From contig CAVQOH010000001.1 of NCBI GenBank assembly GCA_963714405.1, forward strand, positions 310,001 through 374,000: DNA of 64,000 nucleotides, given 5' to 3'. The stretch is from JAZGGS01 sp963714405. Its GTDB lineage: Bacteria; Bacteroidota; Ignavibacteria; Ignavibacteriales; Ignavibacteriaceae. The notes under the pieces are model-generated. The model did not search any database and was not told where the DNA came from. It saw only the letters and a program-made list of their open reading frames with translations. Position 1 is the stretch's first letter; every line of letters starts with the position of its first letter. Below are positions 1 through 9,061 of the stretch, one piece after another. Both the position numbers and the translations under genes were made by a program.

Positions 1-1742
1 TCAGATGCAGTAGCCCAATTTAGAGTTACCTGGTTATCAATAGTTGATGCGGTGAATGAAACTAACTCAACAGGAATGATATCCCATAAGCAGATTTCAA
101 CATTATCAACTACCCACCACCAATCCCATCCTGGTTGCACTGATCTGAATTTTATCCAGAAAGCCGGCTGTTGGTCAATTAGAGCTGAAATATCTACAGT
201 TTCATGACCTGAAAGATCAACTCCAATTTGACTCCATACTTCAGTCCAGGTTGAACCTCCATCCAAACTAATTTCAACATAGCAGGCATCATCGCCATCA
301 ATTGCGTTAAAATCTGAATCAAAATCAATAGCTCCAGACTGATAGTCGGTTGCATCAAATGGTCCGGCTACAGCACTTGTTAACAATGTTGTCCCACTTC
401 CGCATTCATCTGAATCAGCGCACAGCAATCCGCCTCCTGCCCCGGGTGGCAAATTATAAGCGTTAGGATATGTCGGGAAGAATATTTCCCACACACAAGT
501 TCCACCATCATTTGTAATAGTCCAATTACCAGTTCCTGATTCAAAATCATCAAAGAAAACACAGTTTAGATTTGGATCTATTTCTGTAGTAAAAGTCCAT
601 GTTGGACCAGAAACTCCGCAAGTATCATTCTTATTTACAACTCTCCAAGCATAATCTGTATCATAAGTTAATGGTTCTAGAGCAGCTAAAGATAAAGAAG
701 TTATTGGAGTCCCATCATATACTTGTGTAAGATTTCCCGGAGTTCCAAAATACACTTCCACCCCTGTCGTACCGTTTCCATTTGTCCACATTGCAGTGTT
801 ACCAGTTACAGGAATTCCCGTTGCTCCATTAGCAGGAGTTGGATCCGTTGGAGGATCAACTGGACAAGGAGGACCAGCAGTAGCAACTTCATAAACAAAA
901 ATCAAATCAGGACCCGGCACAAGAGATCCACCTTGGAGCAGTCCACCAATTGTGAATAATCCTGAAGCAAAATCTGTCATAGAGAATAATCCACCAGCAA
1001 TACCTGATTGAGTAGAACCAACATCACTCATTACGTCATGAGTAACACCGGTAGCTGTTCCAGTAGCGATATCAAATTGATGAATTAGCTGTGGTGTTCC
1101 TTCTCCACCACCCTGATCAAAAACCCAAAGGAATGGACCACCTGGACTAACGTTATCATATGCCGCTCCGTATTGTCCGGCAAAGCCAGTAGTTATTGTA
1201 GCAAGTGCATTTCCACTTCTATCTACCAGTGTTGGTGGATCACTCCAGTTACCTACCCAGAATGCATCGTTAGCTTCATCATAAGCAATGAAACGGACGG
1301 CTACAGGTGATGGAATTGTTCCAACAAGAGTGCTTGTTGAAAAATCCATTTGGTAAATAGTATTTGCAGCAGCACCTCCATAGAAATAAGTACCATCATA
1401 GGCAAGATCTCTTAAGCCGGTAACACCTGCTACTGAGAATTCGCGAATAAGTGTTGTACCATCAGCGCTATATTCATGAAGCAGATTTGATGCCCAACGT
1501 GTTGAGTAGAAACTTGTTCCATCCCATTCGCAACCTGCATTTCCAGGTGCGCCGGATAATGCAACAATATCAAAATCTAAGAGAACATCCCACATTGCAT
1601 CTATGGGGGGATCGGAAAGTTGCTGTGTTTGAGTTGGACTAACTTCGGCGTTGGTATTAACTATCCCCTTATCCTGTGCTAGCATTGTACTGCACCAAAA
1701 AAGTGCAAATACTATCACTAAAAATTGAAAAAGTTTAGGCAT
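1..1742 (-). CDS. Secreted protein with fibronectin-like and T9SS-type C-terminal regions (partial)
   Basis: The open frame runs from an ATG at 1742 to the left edge without a stop, so the C-terminus is missing. A strong Shine-Dalgarno (aggagg) lies just upstream of the ATG. The N-terminus is a signal peptide ending near MLAQD. Next comes a region resembling a streptogramin-lyase or propeller fold, with repeated motifs such as YDGTYFYGG and YDEANDAFWVGNW. After about residue 280 there is a fibronectin-III-like stretch (PANGATGIPVTGNTAMW), and then a jelly-roll-like module with CVFFDDFESGTGNW and WWWVVDNVEIC. The last visible residues, VELVSFTAS...VTLNWATAS, are the usual lead-in to a T9SS sorting domain in this phylum. 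I infer a large secreted or surface-anchored protein; its substrate or partner is unknown. Confidence 0.75.
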   Translation of the reverse strand, partial: MPKLFQFLVIVFALFWCSTMLAQDKGIVNTNAEVSPTQTQQLSDPPIDAMWDVLLDFDIVALSGAPGNAGCEWDGTSFYSTRWASNLLHEYSADGTTLIREFSVAGVTGLRDLAYDGTYFYGGAAANTIYQMDFSTSTLVGTIPSPVAVRFIAYDEANDAFWVGNWSDPPTLVDRSGNALATITTGFAGQYGAAYDNVSPGGPFLWVFDQGGGEGTPQLIHQFDIATGTATGVTHDVMSDVGSTQSGIAGGLFSMTDFASGLFTIGGLLQGGSLVPGPDLIFVYEVATAGPPCPVDPPTDPTPANGATGIPVTGNTAMWTNGNGTTGVEVYFGTPGNLTQVYDGTPITSLSLAALEPLTYDTDYAWRVVNKNDTCGVSGPTWTFTTEIDPNLNCVFFDDFESGTGNWTITNDGGTCVWEIFFPTYPNAYNLPPGAGGGLLCADSDECGSGTTLLTSAVAGPFDATDYQSGAIDFDSDFNAIDGDDACYVEISLDGGSTWTEVWSQIGVDLSGHETVDISALIDQQPAFWIKFRSVQPGWDWWWVVDNVEICLWDIIPVELVSFTASTIDNQVTLNWATAS

Positions 1743-1823
1743 ATATCCTCCTGAAATTAGTTATAGATTTGTAGCTTATTACTACAATGTAATTTTATAA
1801 ACAAGTACTATAATCTAACAGAA

Positions 1824-1853
1824 AGAATTAGATGTGTTGCCCTCTCTAATTCT
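1824..1853. repeat. 9-bp perfect inverted repeat in leader of the left-edge gene
   Basis: AGAATTAGA at 1824-1832 and TCTAATTCT at 1845-1853 are perfect complements around a 12-base loop. They lie about 80-110 bases upstream of the secreted-protein ATG. There is no run of T after either strand, so a terminator is unlikely. A leader hairpin or operator is possible but unproven. Confidence 0.4.
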
Positions 1854-1956
1854 ATGCAGGTGAAAATAAGTAATTTTTTTCCAAAATAGCAAGTTTTTTA
1901 ACTGTTTTGAATAAAATTAGTTTAAAAATATTTCTTCTAACAAATCCTTTAACCTC

Positions 1957-1985
1957 TTAAAAATCAATTAGTTATAAGATTGATT
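1957..1985 (-). terminator. Possible weak terminator after purE
   Basis: Read on the minus strand just after the purE stop, the arms AATCAAT and ATTGATT (7 bp) flank a 10-base loop and are followed by a short T run. The stem is AT-only, so it would be weak. Its position directly downstream of purE is the main support. Confidence 0.35.
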
Positions 1986-1995
1986 AAATGAATTG

Positions 1996-2490
1996 TTAAT
2001 ATTTTAAACCATCATTTTTTTTCATTGATTCTTGTTCTGCCCTTTTCCTGTATTTTTTTAGCTTACTGTGTATGGTTTCATCAATTAAACTTAATAAACT
2101 CACCGCGAGCAATGCTGAATTCTTACCGGCATTTATACCGACAGTGGCAACTGGAACTCCGGGAGGCATTTGTACAATAGATAAAAGCGAATCCATACCA
2201 TCTAATGACTTACTTATAACTGGTACCCCAATAACAGGAATTGTAGTATGAGCAGCAGTTACTCCGGGAAGATGTGCAGCACCCCCCGCAGCAGCTATTA
2301 TCACTTTCAATCCCCTTTCAACAGCTGTTTTTGCATATTCAGCATGCTGGTTTGGTGTTCTATGCGCAGATAATACTTTAACTTCAAACGGAATATTAAA
2401 TTCATTAAAAATATTAAATGCAGGTTCCAGTACTTTTAGATCGGAATCACTGCCCATTATTATTCCCACAAGCGGATTTGTATTTTTCAC
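1996..2490 (-). CDS. purE: N5-carboxyaminoimidazole ribonucleotide mutase
   Basis: PurE interconverts N5-CAIR and CAIR in de novo purine synthesis in the cytoplasm. At 164 residues it has the usual class I length. The family signatures are clear: GSDSD near residue 13, SAHRTP near residue 41 and GGAAHLPG near residue 69. The start is GTG at 2490, supported by an aggag Shine-Dalgarno about eight bases upstream. The C-terminus carries a short lysine-rich tail beyond the conserved core. No purK is visible nearby; comEC lies upstream on the same strand 24 bases away, and the two may be cotranscribed. Confidence 0.96.
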   Translation of the reverse strand: MKNTNPLVGIIMGSDSDLKVLEPAFNIFNEFNIPFEVKVLSAHRTPNQHAEYAKTAVERGLKVIIAAAGGAAHLPGVTAAHTTIPVIGVPVISKSLDGMDSLLSIVQMPPGVPVATVGINAGKNSALLAVSLLSLIDETIHSKLKKYRKRAEQESMKKNDGLKY

Positions 2491-2514
2491 TGAAGCTCTC
2501 CTAGTTATTTGTTA

Positions 2515-4911
2515 TTAATTTTTCCAAACTATCTTTTTAAATGATGTTCCGTCGGATTGCAGAATCACGGCTCCTTCTTTATCAGTTCTGAATATTTTAG
2601 AACCGATTTCTTTAAGCCTGCTGATTACTTTATCAGCTGGATGACCATAACTGTTATTAATTCCTGCACTTACTAAACTGATTTCAGGTGAAACTGTGTT
2701 AATAAACTCAATCGAACTGCTGGTTTCACTCCCATGATGCCCAATTTTTAACACGTCAGAATTTAAAAAATCCTTATAAATTGAAGTATAAATCTTCTCT
2801 GTTTCTATTCCAGCATCACCGGTAAAAATTATGCTGTTTGCACCGTAAGTAATTTTTATAACCCCGCTGCTCTCATTTGATGATAAAACTCTATCAGAAA
2901 AATAATCGTTGTTGTTTAAAATAAATACTTCAGCATTTCCAATTTGTATTTTTTGGGAATTGTAATATGTAACTGGAATTTTACACATTTTCAAAAAGAA
3001 ATCAAATCGAACATCTTTGTTTGACGAAGTATCAATTTCAGGTTTGTAGATTTCATTTATTTTATTGTTCAATATTAGAGATATAAAACCTGCATGATGA
3101 TCATTATCAATATGTGAAACGAAACCATAATCAATTTTATCTATGTTAAAGTATTCTAATAATGGCATAATTACACGTTCACCGTTATCAAATTTATAGG
3201 TAACACCACCAGCGTCTATAAGAGCAGTTTTACCATTTGGAAATTTAATAAGAAACGCATCACCCTGCCCAACATCGATCATAACTATGTTCAATTTATT
3301 ATCTGCAAGCAGTTCTTCATCATCAATTGAAGATATAGTATAAATATTGAGCGAAGATATTAATAACATTATTGCTATTGCGGCAATCGAACGAAACCTG
3401 GGTAAATAAAAAAAGAACAGGATAAGGAAAAAATAGAAAACAAATAAATCAATAAATGAATAACTTCTAATATTCAAATGTGAAAATGTAAGATCACCGG
3501 TAAAAGAGATTATTTTAGTCAAACTGGAAGTAATAAGTTCATTAGCCATTGCATAATACGATGCAATAAACGTTGATACCACTGAAATTATTAGAGTTAT
3601 GATTGCTATACTAATAATTAGTCCGATTGCAGGAATAACGATTAGATTTGTAAATAATGCAATAATTGAAATCTTGCCAAAATAAATGAGAGTAAAAGGC
3701 AGCGTACCAATTTGTGCACTGAATGAAACTCCCATAAATAGAATAATATACCGTACTGCTTTATATTGAATTTGAAACCTGTTTATCCACTTTTCAATTA
3801 TGGGATAAATTGCACCTATAGCAAGCACTGCTGAAAATGAAAGCTGAAATCCTGGTAAGTAGATATCATTAGGATTTATAAGAAGAAGTATAATTGCTGC
3901 AATTGCCAATGAATTAAAAATATTTGTACTTCTGTTAGTTATAAAACCTATGCTAATTACTACAGCCATGACAGTTGCTCTGAAAACAGAAGGTGGTAAA
4001 CCGGTTAAAAGCAAGAAAAATAATAACCCTCCTATGGTTAATAGGGAACGGAACACAGTATTAAACCTGTTAAATAAAAAATAGAAAATGAAGGCAATAA
4101 ACCCAACATGCAACCCGGATATTGCCAATACATGAATTACGCCTGAATTAATAAATTGTGTTTTTGTTTCGTAATCAATTTCACTTCTATCGGCAAGCAG
4201 CAAACCTCTAAGCAGTGCAGTGGTTTCTTTTGAATGTAACTCATTAAATTTTTTATCTATTAATTTGCGAACATTGAAAATAAAATCACTAAACTGATTT
4301 TTATCATCATCAATTACTGAAATATCACTTTCCTGGTTCACATATAAAATACCTGATATATTATTGCTCAATAGATATTTATTATAATCAAATTCACCTG
4401 GATTTCTTTTTGTTCTGCCCCGGTAATATGATCCTTTAACTGAAATTATATTCCCGGGATGAAGTTCAGAATAAATTTTATTCAGTTTAGTTATAGTATC
4501 ACTTACACTGCATAAAAAAACCAGTTTATCTATTACAAAAAATGATTCAGATCTAATCGAATCAGTTGAAATATAAAAAACGATTTTATCTGAACGATGT
4601 AATTCAATTAAATTAATTTTACCGGAAATTGTTACATCATTTTCATTATGGATACTACTAAAAAATGCGTTTGGTTTAATGGAGTTTAATTCTATATAAA
4701 TATTTCCGAATGAAGCTGATAGGAGTAAGACAGCCAGGCTTAGTATTAGTTGAAACTTTTTAAATGATTTAATGTAGTAAGCAGCAGAATAAAGAATGAT
4801 TAAAAACAATAGAATGATGAAGCAGGAAATTAAAGATAGCTGAATAAATTCATGTAAGAGAATTCCAATTATAAAGGCGATTGCAATTCTAATTACAGGG
4901 TAATCTTTCAT
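2515..4911 (-). CDS. comEC: ComEC/Rec2-type DNA uptake channel protein
   Basis: ComEC forms the inner-membrane channel that passes transforming single-stranded DNA. It has about 798 residues. The N-terminal part is hydrophobic with a DUF4131-like soluble insert (residues about 60-200). The central Competence domain includes the characteristic HVLAISGLHVGFIA. The C-terminal third is a metallo-beta-lactamase-like domain with DVGQGDAF, SHIDNDHHAG and KIGHHGSETSSS. A longer frame begins with TTG at 4917, but I prefer the ATG at 4911: it overlaps the upstream stop as ATGA, a typical translational-coupling junction. Length and domain order match full-length ComEC. No other competence genes are nearby. 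Confidence 0.93.
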   Translation of the reverse strand: MKDYPVIRIAIAFIIGILLHEFIQLSLISCFIILLFLIILYSAAYYIKSFKKFQLILSLAVLLLSASFGNIYIELNSIKPNAFFSSIHNENDVTISGKINLIELHRSDKIVFYISTDSIRSESFFVIDKLVFLCSVSDTITKLNKIYSELHPGNIISVKGSYYRGRTKRNPGEFDYNKYLLSNNISGILYVNQESDISVIDDDKNQFSDFIFNVRKLIDKKFNELHSKETTALLRGLLLADRSEIDYETKTQFINSGVIHVLAISGLHVGFIAFIFYFLFNRFNTVFRSLLTIGGLLFFLLLTGLPPSVFRATVMAVVISIGFITNRSTNIFNSLAIAAIILLLINPNDIYLPGFQLSFSAVLAIGAIYPIIEKWINRFQIQYKAVRYIILFMGVSFSAQIGTLPFTLIYFGKISIIALFTNLIVIPAIGLIISIAIITLIISVVSTFIASYYAMANELITSSLTKIISFTGDLTFSHLNIRSYSFIDLFVFYFFLILFFFYLPRFRSIAAIAIMLLISSLNIYTISSIDDEELLADNKLNIVMIDVGQGDAFLIKFPNGKTALIDAGGVTYKFDNGERVIMPLLEYFNIDKIDYGFVSHIDNDHHAGFISLILNNKINEIYKPEIDTSSNKDVRFDFFLKMCKIPVTYYNSQKIQIGNAEVFILNNNDYFSDRVLSSNESSGVIKITYGANSIIFTGDAGIETEKIYTSIYKDFLNSDVLKIGHHGSETSSSIEFINTVSPEISLVSAGINNSYGHPADKVISRLKEIGSKIFRTDKEGAVILQSDGTSFKKIVWKN

Positions 4912-5810
4912 TGGCAATATTTCGTTATTGCTGGTTTCAAATCCGTAATATCTTTTACTGCGTTAAATATTTTTTCAGAATGTATTCCAGCTGTTATTGT
5001 CAATGAGGGATTTAAAGTATGCGTTTTAACCGAAAGATCTTCAAAATTACCGTGGTCTGAACAGATTATTAGGGTAGTTTTTTTTCTATCCATTTCGTTT
5101 AACAAAGTAAACAGGAACTCATCCAGTTCTTTATAGAGTTTTCCAAACTCTGCAGCTAATCTCCAGTGCCCGAGGTGATCAGTAGAGTAATATTCATATA
5201 AAGTAAATTTATTTTTTGATGCAATTCTTAATAGACGCCTTGCAGCAGTTTCAGGTTTAATAACAGGCAGCTTATAACCCAATCGTTTGTTCCATCGTTC
5301 ATTTGTTATTTCTGCAGTTAATGCTTTTGCATTTCTTACATCGCTTGAATTATTAAATCTTATCCCGCTATTTTTACATGTAAACATTGTTGTGCTTAAT
5401 CGGGATTTACCTGATTTTAGATAATCAAAAAAAACTTTTGGATAAGCATTCGCAAAAAAGCTCCCCCCATTCTTTGAATAGTAAAGAAGAATATTTTTTT
5501 TTAGAAGTTTTGGTATTGTTGTTGAATATGGATAAGGACCGAAATGCTTACCTGCAAGTTTTGCAGCATTAAAACCACAGTACAATGATACCTGGCCGGT
5601 ACCACTCTGCGGTAATCCCTTAATACATAATGTCGCACTTGATGGGAATAAAAAATTATCATTTTTTTTAATTACCGGGGTGGTTAATGATGGAATTGTC
5701 CCGAATATTTTTTCAAAAGTATTGAAACCATATTTAAAGAATGGATTGAATTTATAATCCTTATTTCCAATTCCCACCCCATCTAAAAAAACCATTAAAA
5801 TTGAATTCAA
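4908..5810 (-). CDS. Alkaline-phosphatase-superfamily metalloenzyme (phosphoglycerate mutase/phosphopentomutase-like)
   Basis: This 300-residue protein has the metal-binding plan of the alkaline phosphatase superfamily. MVFLDGVGIG near the N-terminus supplies the first aspartate. SGTGQVSLYCG near residue 70 supplies the Thr/Ser nucleophile region, as in cofactor-independent phosphoglycerate mutase. STDHLGHW and CSDHGNFED provide further Asp/His ligands. It is much shorter than iPGM, so it is not an obvious glycolytic enzyme and the substrate is unknown. The frame starts with TTG, 10 bases after a gggag; ATG at 5795 is an alternative start. It overlaps comEC by 4 bases, so the two are probably translated together. 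Confidence 0.75.
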   Translation of the reverse strand: MNSILMVFLDGVGIGNKDYKFNPFFKYGFNTFEKIFGTIPSLTTPVIKKNDNFLFPSSATLCIKGLPQSGTGQVSLYCGFNAAKLAGKHFGPYPYSTTIPKLLKKNILLYYSKNGGSFFANAYPKVFFDYLKSGKSRLSTTMFTCKNSGIRFNNSSDVRNAKALTAEITNERWNKRLGYKLPVIKPETAARRLLRIASKNKFTLYEYYSTDHLGHWRLAAEFGKLYKELDEFLFTLLNEMDRKKTTLIICSDHGNFEDLSVKTHTLNPSLTITAGIHSEKIFNAVKDITDLKPAITKYCQ

Positions 5811-5845
5811 TCTTTCTTTCTCCCAATTAAATTCTTCCAGTAAAA

Positions 5846-6298
5846 TTATTTTTCAGAATTAACCAATACCGTTACAGGGCCATAGTTAACCAGCTCAATA
5901 TCCATCATAGCTCCAAAAATCCCTGATTTAACTTTTTCATCTCCTAACTTCTGTTTTAGACGCTCTATAAAAAAATTATACAAAGGAATTGCTTCATCAG
6001 GTTTTGCAGCATTTGAAAAACTAGGTCTGTTCCCTTTCGCAGTTTCTCCATAAAGTGTAAACTGAGATATTACCAGTATTTCACCTTTAGTTTCCTTTAC
6101 GGAAATGTTCATCTTATCTTTATTATCCTCAAAAATTCTTAGGTTAGTGCATTTGTCAGCAACAAAAATAGCATCATTTTCATTATCACCGTTTTTAATT
6201 CCTAAAAGGATGACCAATCCTTTATTAATTTTTGCAGTATAATTTTTTTCTTCAATACTAACAGATGCATTGCGTACACGTTGTACTACTGCTTTCAA
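5846..6298 (-). CDS. dtd: D-aminoacyl-tRNA deacylase
   Basis: Dtd hydrolyses D-amino acids mischarged onto tRNA and so protects translation. At 150 residues it is full length. It begins MKAVVQRVRNASV, and the catalytic signature SQFTLYGETAKGNRPSF lies near residues 77-93. The C-terminal NYGPVTVLVNS corresponds to the conserved substrate-binding GP motif. The start is TTG at 6298, overlapping the prmC stop as TTGA, so the gene is probably translationally coupled to prmC. The pairing with a translation-factor methyltransferase makes functional sense. Confidence 0.95.
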   Translation of the reverse strand: MKAVVQRVRNASVSIEEKNYTAKINKGLVILLGIKNGDNENDAIFVADKCTNLRIFEDNKDKMNISVKETKGEILVISQFTLYGETAKGNRPSFSNAAKPDEAIPLYNFFIERLKQKLGDEKVKSGIFGAMMDIELVNYGPVTVLVNSEK

Positions 6299-7149
6299 TT
6301 TAATTCTCCGTAAATAACTCTCTCAATATTCAAATAGTCTTTACTAATGTTTATGTTTTTAAAATTATTCGCTTCCATTATTTCTTTAACCGTTTTGTAC
6401 TGATTTTCACCTAATTCAAAAAATAATTTACCACAAGGATGTAAAAGTTGCTTTGCGACTTTACAAATTACTCTATAAAATTTATACCCATCAGAAAAAT
6501 CAGTTACGGCAAAATCAGGTTCAAAATATTTTATTTCATTCTGCAAATCACGATATCTTTCATTAGAAACATAAGGAGGATTTGAAACAATTATATTTGC
6601 CTTAGGTAAATCAAGAATGTTATCAGTTAATATATCCATTTGATAAAACTTAATCTTACCTGCTAAATTATTTAATTCAGCGTTTTCATTTGATAATTTT
6701 ATTGCTTCGCTGCTAATATCAATTCCAATCATTTTACAATTTTTTATTTTTGCAGCTAGAGCTATTGAAATATTGCCGCTGCCACAGCCTATATCAAGAA
6801 TTGTAACTTCTTCCTTTGATGATACATCTTCAACTACTGTATCAATTAATATTTCAGTTTCTGCTCGTGGAATCAAAACTGATTTATTTACTTTAATTTC
6901 CAGACCATAAAATTCAACTGAACCAACTATGTATTGTAAAGGTTCAAATTTAATCCTTCTACTAAGAAAGTTCCGGTAAATTGCTATTTCCTCTTCATTT
7001 AATGGTTTATCAAATTTCAGGTAAAGATCTAAGCGTTTACAATTTAAAATTGAAGCTAAAAGCAGCTCTGCATTTATTCTGGGAGAATCAATACCATGCT
7101 TTTGCAGATAATCTGTAGAAAGATTTAAAGATTCTAAAACAGTTAACAT
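6295..7149 (-). CDS. prmC: Peptide chain release factor N5-glutamine methyltransferase
   Basis: PrmC methylates the GGQ glutamine of release factors RF1 and RF2 using S-adenosylmethionine. The 284-residue protein has the helical N-terminal domain (residues about 1-100, including SPRINAELLLA) and a Rossmann methyltransferase domain. The latter carries ILDIGCGSGNISIALA (SAM binding) and the catalytic NPPY motif (VSNPPYVS) near residue 190. It is the first gene of a compact run with dtd. ATG is the start. Confidence 0.95.
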   Translation of the reverse strand: MLTVLESLNLSTDYLQKHGIDSPRINAELLLASILNCKRLDLYLKFDKPLNEEEIAIYRNFLSRRIKFEPLQYIVGSVEFYGLEIKVNKSVLIPRAETEILIDTVVEDVSSKEEVTILDIGCGSGNISIALAAKIKNCKMIGIDISSEAIKLSNENAELNNLAGKIKFYQMDILTDNILDLPKANIIVSNPPYVSNERYRDLQNEIKYFEPDFAVTDFSDGYKFYRVICKVAKQLLHPCGKLFFELGENQYKTVKEIMEANNFKNINISKDYLNIERVIYGELN

Positions 7150-7194
7150 AAAAATGAATAAAAAAGATATGAACTAATTTAGTAAATGCGCAGC

Positions 7195-7932
7195 TTAATC
7201 AGTAAGGAATAAATAAATGATTAATCCAAAGTTTATTTGCAATGCAACGAATGTAACACCACTAATCAAATCCAGCCGGTTAGTTTTATCAAGAGTTACC
7301 TGTTCACCTGTAATAAGGTATTCATCAAATTTTTTATCTGCTTCTAATTTTACATATGCAGTACTCGCCCCGAGTAAAACCGCTGAACCAATTAAAAGTT
7401 TAAAAAGTGTTCCATCAAAAAAGCTTGCAACTGTTTCCTGTCCGATAAAATCAAGCTTTACTATTTCTGAAGAATAAATTTCATCCTTCTGAATTTCAGT
7501 ATCCAAATACCCGGGTTTTTTTAGTTTTAATTTTTCAAGGTTTGCAGGAATTAAGAGTGGTGTATAACCTATCAACGAATCATTATAAAATACGTACACA
7601 TTTTGCGGTTCGGAATCAAGTAAGACTTCTGAACGGAAAAAATAATTCAGTTTAATTTCTTTACACTCAGTTATGAGCAGAGTATCTGTATATGAACGTG
7701 CATCCCATCTATCACTGTTTTCATTTACGGTTATAATATAAGTGCCCAATTCCAGTTTAATTTCAAGATGCCCTCCAAGCCCAATAGAATTGTTATTTAC
7801 AAAAACCTCAACAGCTTCAATATCAGAATCAATAATCAGATCTGCAAAGCAGTTTTGTGCAGAACTAACTGATCCGTAAATAAGAATTAAAATTGTTAAA
7901 AAGAGTATTTTATTCAATGAATTCATACGCAT
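7195..7932 (-). CDS. Secreted PEGA-domain protein
   Basis: The protein has 245 residues and a signal peptide ending near SVSSAQ. Two PEGA-like modules follow: one around ADLIIDSDIEAVEVFVNNN and a second around VLLDSEPQNVYVFYND...YTPLLIP, the typical extracytoplasmic PEGA pattern. Near the C-terminus are two hydrophobic segments (LFKLLIGSAVLLGAS and ISGVTFVALQINFGLIIYLF) that could be membrane anchors. Its start overlaps the restored end of the upstream PQQ-propeller gene by about 23 bases, suggesting one operon. PEGA domains are common in surface proteins; no specific function can be assigned. Confidence 0.7.
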   Translation of the reverse strand: MRMNSLNKILFLTILILIYGSVSSAQNCFADLIIDSDIEAVEVFVNNNSIGLGGHLEIKLELGTYIITVNENSDRWDARSYTDTLLITECKEIKLNYFFRSEVLLDSEPQNVYVFYNDSLIGYTPLLIPANLEKLKLKKPGYLDTEIQKDEIYSSEIVKLDFIGQETVASFFDGTLFKLLIGSAVLLGASTAYVKLEADKKFDEYLITGEQVTLDKTNRLDLISGVTFVALQINFGLIIYLFLTD

Positions 7933-9061
7933 TTATGTTTCCATTATCATAACCTATAAAAAGAATATTTTTGGAAATATACCGGAGAAAACTTTGCTCT
8001 TCCATCTAAATAATAATCTTTTAAAATGCTTCCATCCTTCTTTATCTACTATATGAAATGAGAAGAATACTTCCGGTACTATTATTTTATTTTTTGTAAT
8101 CAGGGGTGTTGAATTTAATACGCCACGAAATTCTGTTTTCCAATTAAGTGAACCATCCAGTTTATTTAAAGAAAACAAGCTGCCAGCAAGATTTCCAAAT
8201 ACAACATTTTCATCATCAACTGCAGGAGTCATCAATATCCGTGAATTGCTATTAAATTCCCAGATTACTTTCCCATCCTCAACATTTAATGCATAAAGTT
8301 TTCCGTTGTTATTTCCAATGTAGATTGTTCCATCAACAATTGTAGAACCGCTGAAAAAACTTCCTTCGATTTTATATACGTAAATTGAATCACCTGAAAA
8401 TGAATTAAGCGCGATTATTTCACCGTTATCGTTTGCAAAAATATATTTATTATCCCATAGTGCAGGTGAACTGCGCGTCGGCACGTTTAGTAAATGTTTC
8501 CCAAATTTTGTTTCCATGCATATCAAATTTATATGCACTTCCAATTTCCGTATTAAAAATTACTCCATCATCAACGGCAATCATTTCTGTTAGAACTCTG
8601 CCCGGCAATTCAATAATTTCTAGTTCTTCTCCTGCTGAATAGTTATAATATACAAGTTCTGTTAAATTTTCCTTTTCAATTGCCACAGAAAAAATTAATA
8701 AATTATCTGAAAGAACTGGAGCAGAATAAACAGCTCCTTTATACTTAATTTTTCCTACTTGCTTTCCATCTTCAATCCGAAAACAATATATTCTACCTGA
8801 TAAATCATTTACAAAAACCAGTTCATCATAAACTGATACTGAAGAATTGGTAAAGCTTCCATTAACATTATTCTGCCAGAGCAGTTTAAGTGAGTCGCTA
8901 ACATTTACAGGTACGTAAAATTCTCTGGAAGGAATTTTACCGAACATATTGTAAGGGTTATCATCTTTTTTACTTGAAACTTTTATTATTGATTTAGCAC
9001 AACCAAATAAAAAAGTAAGTACAATAAAAAATATTGATAGTTTTATTTTCAAAAATCCCAT
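7910..9061 (-). pseudogene. PQQ-like beta-propeller lipoprotein, broken by three frameshifts
   Basis: The N-terminal 204 codons (ATG at 9061) carry a lipoprotein signal with lipobox LFGC and blades of a PQQ/YncE-like propeller. The same protein continues in a second frame from about 8492 (LNVPTRSSPALWDN onward), in a third from about 8041 (KDGSILKDYYLDGRAKFSPVYFQ), and in the first again from about 7970 (NILFIGYDNGNINAYEFIE, stop at 7910). Each break is repaired by removing one base from a short A/T run (8492-8494, 8041-8043, 7968-7972). The repaired length is a multiple of three, about 382 residues. It is either a recent pseudogene or a stretch with sequencing errors. It would be an outer-membrane lipoprotein of unknown role, overlapping the next upstream gene by 13 bases. 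Confidence 0.7.
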
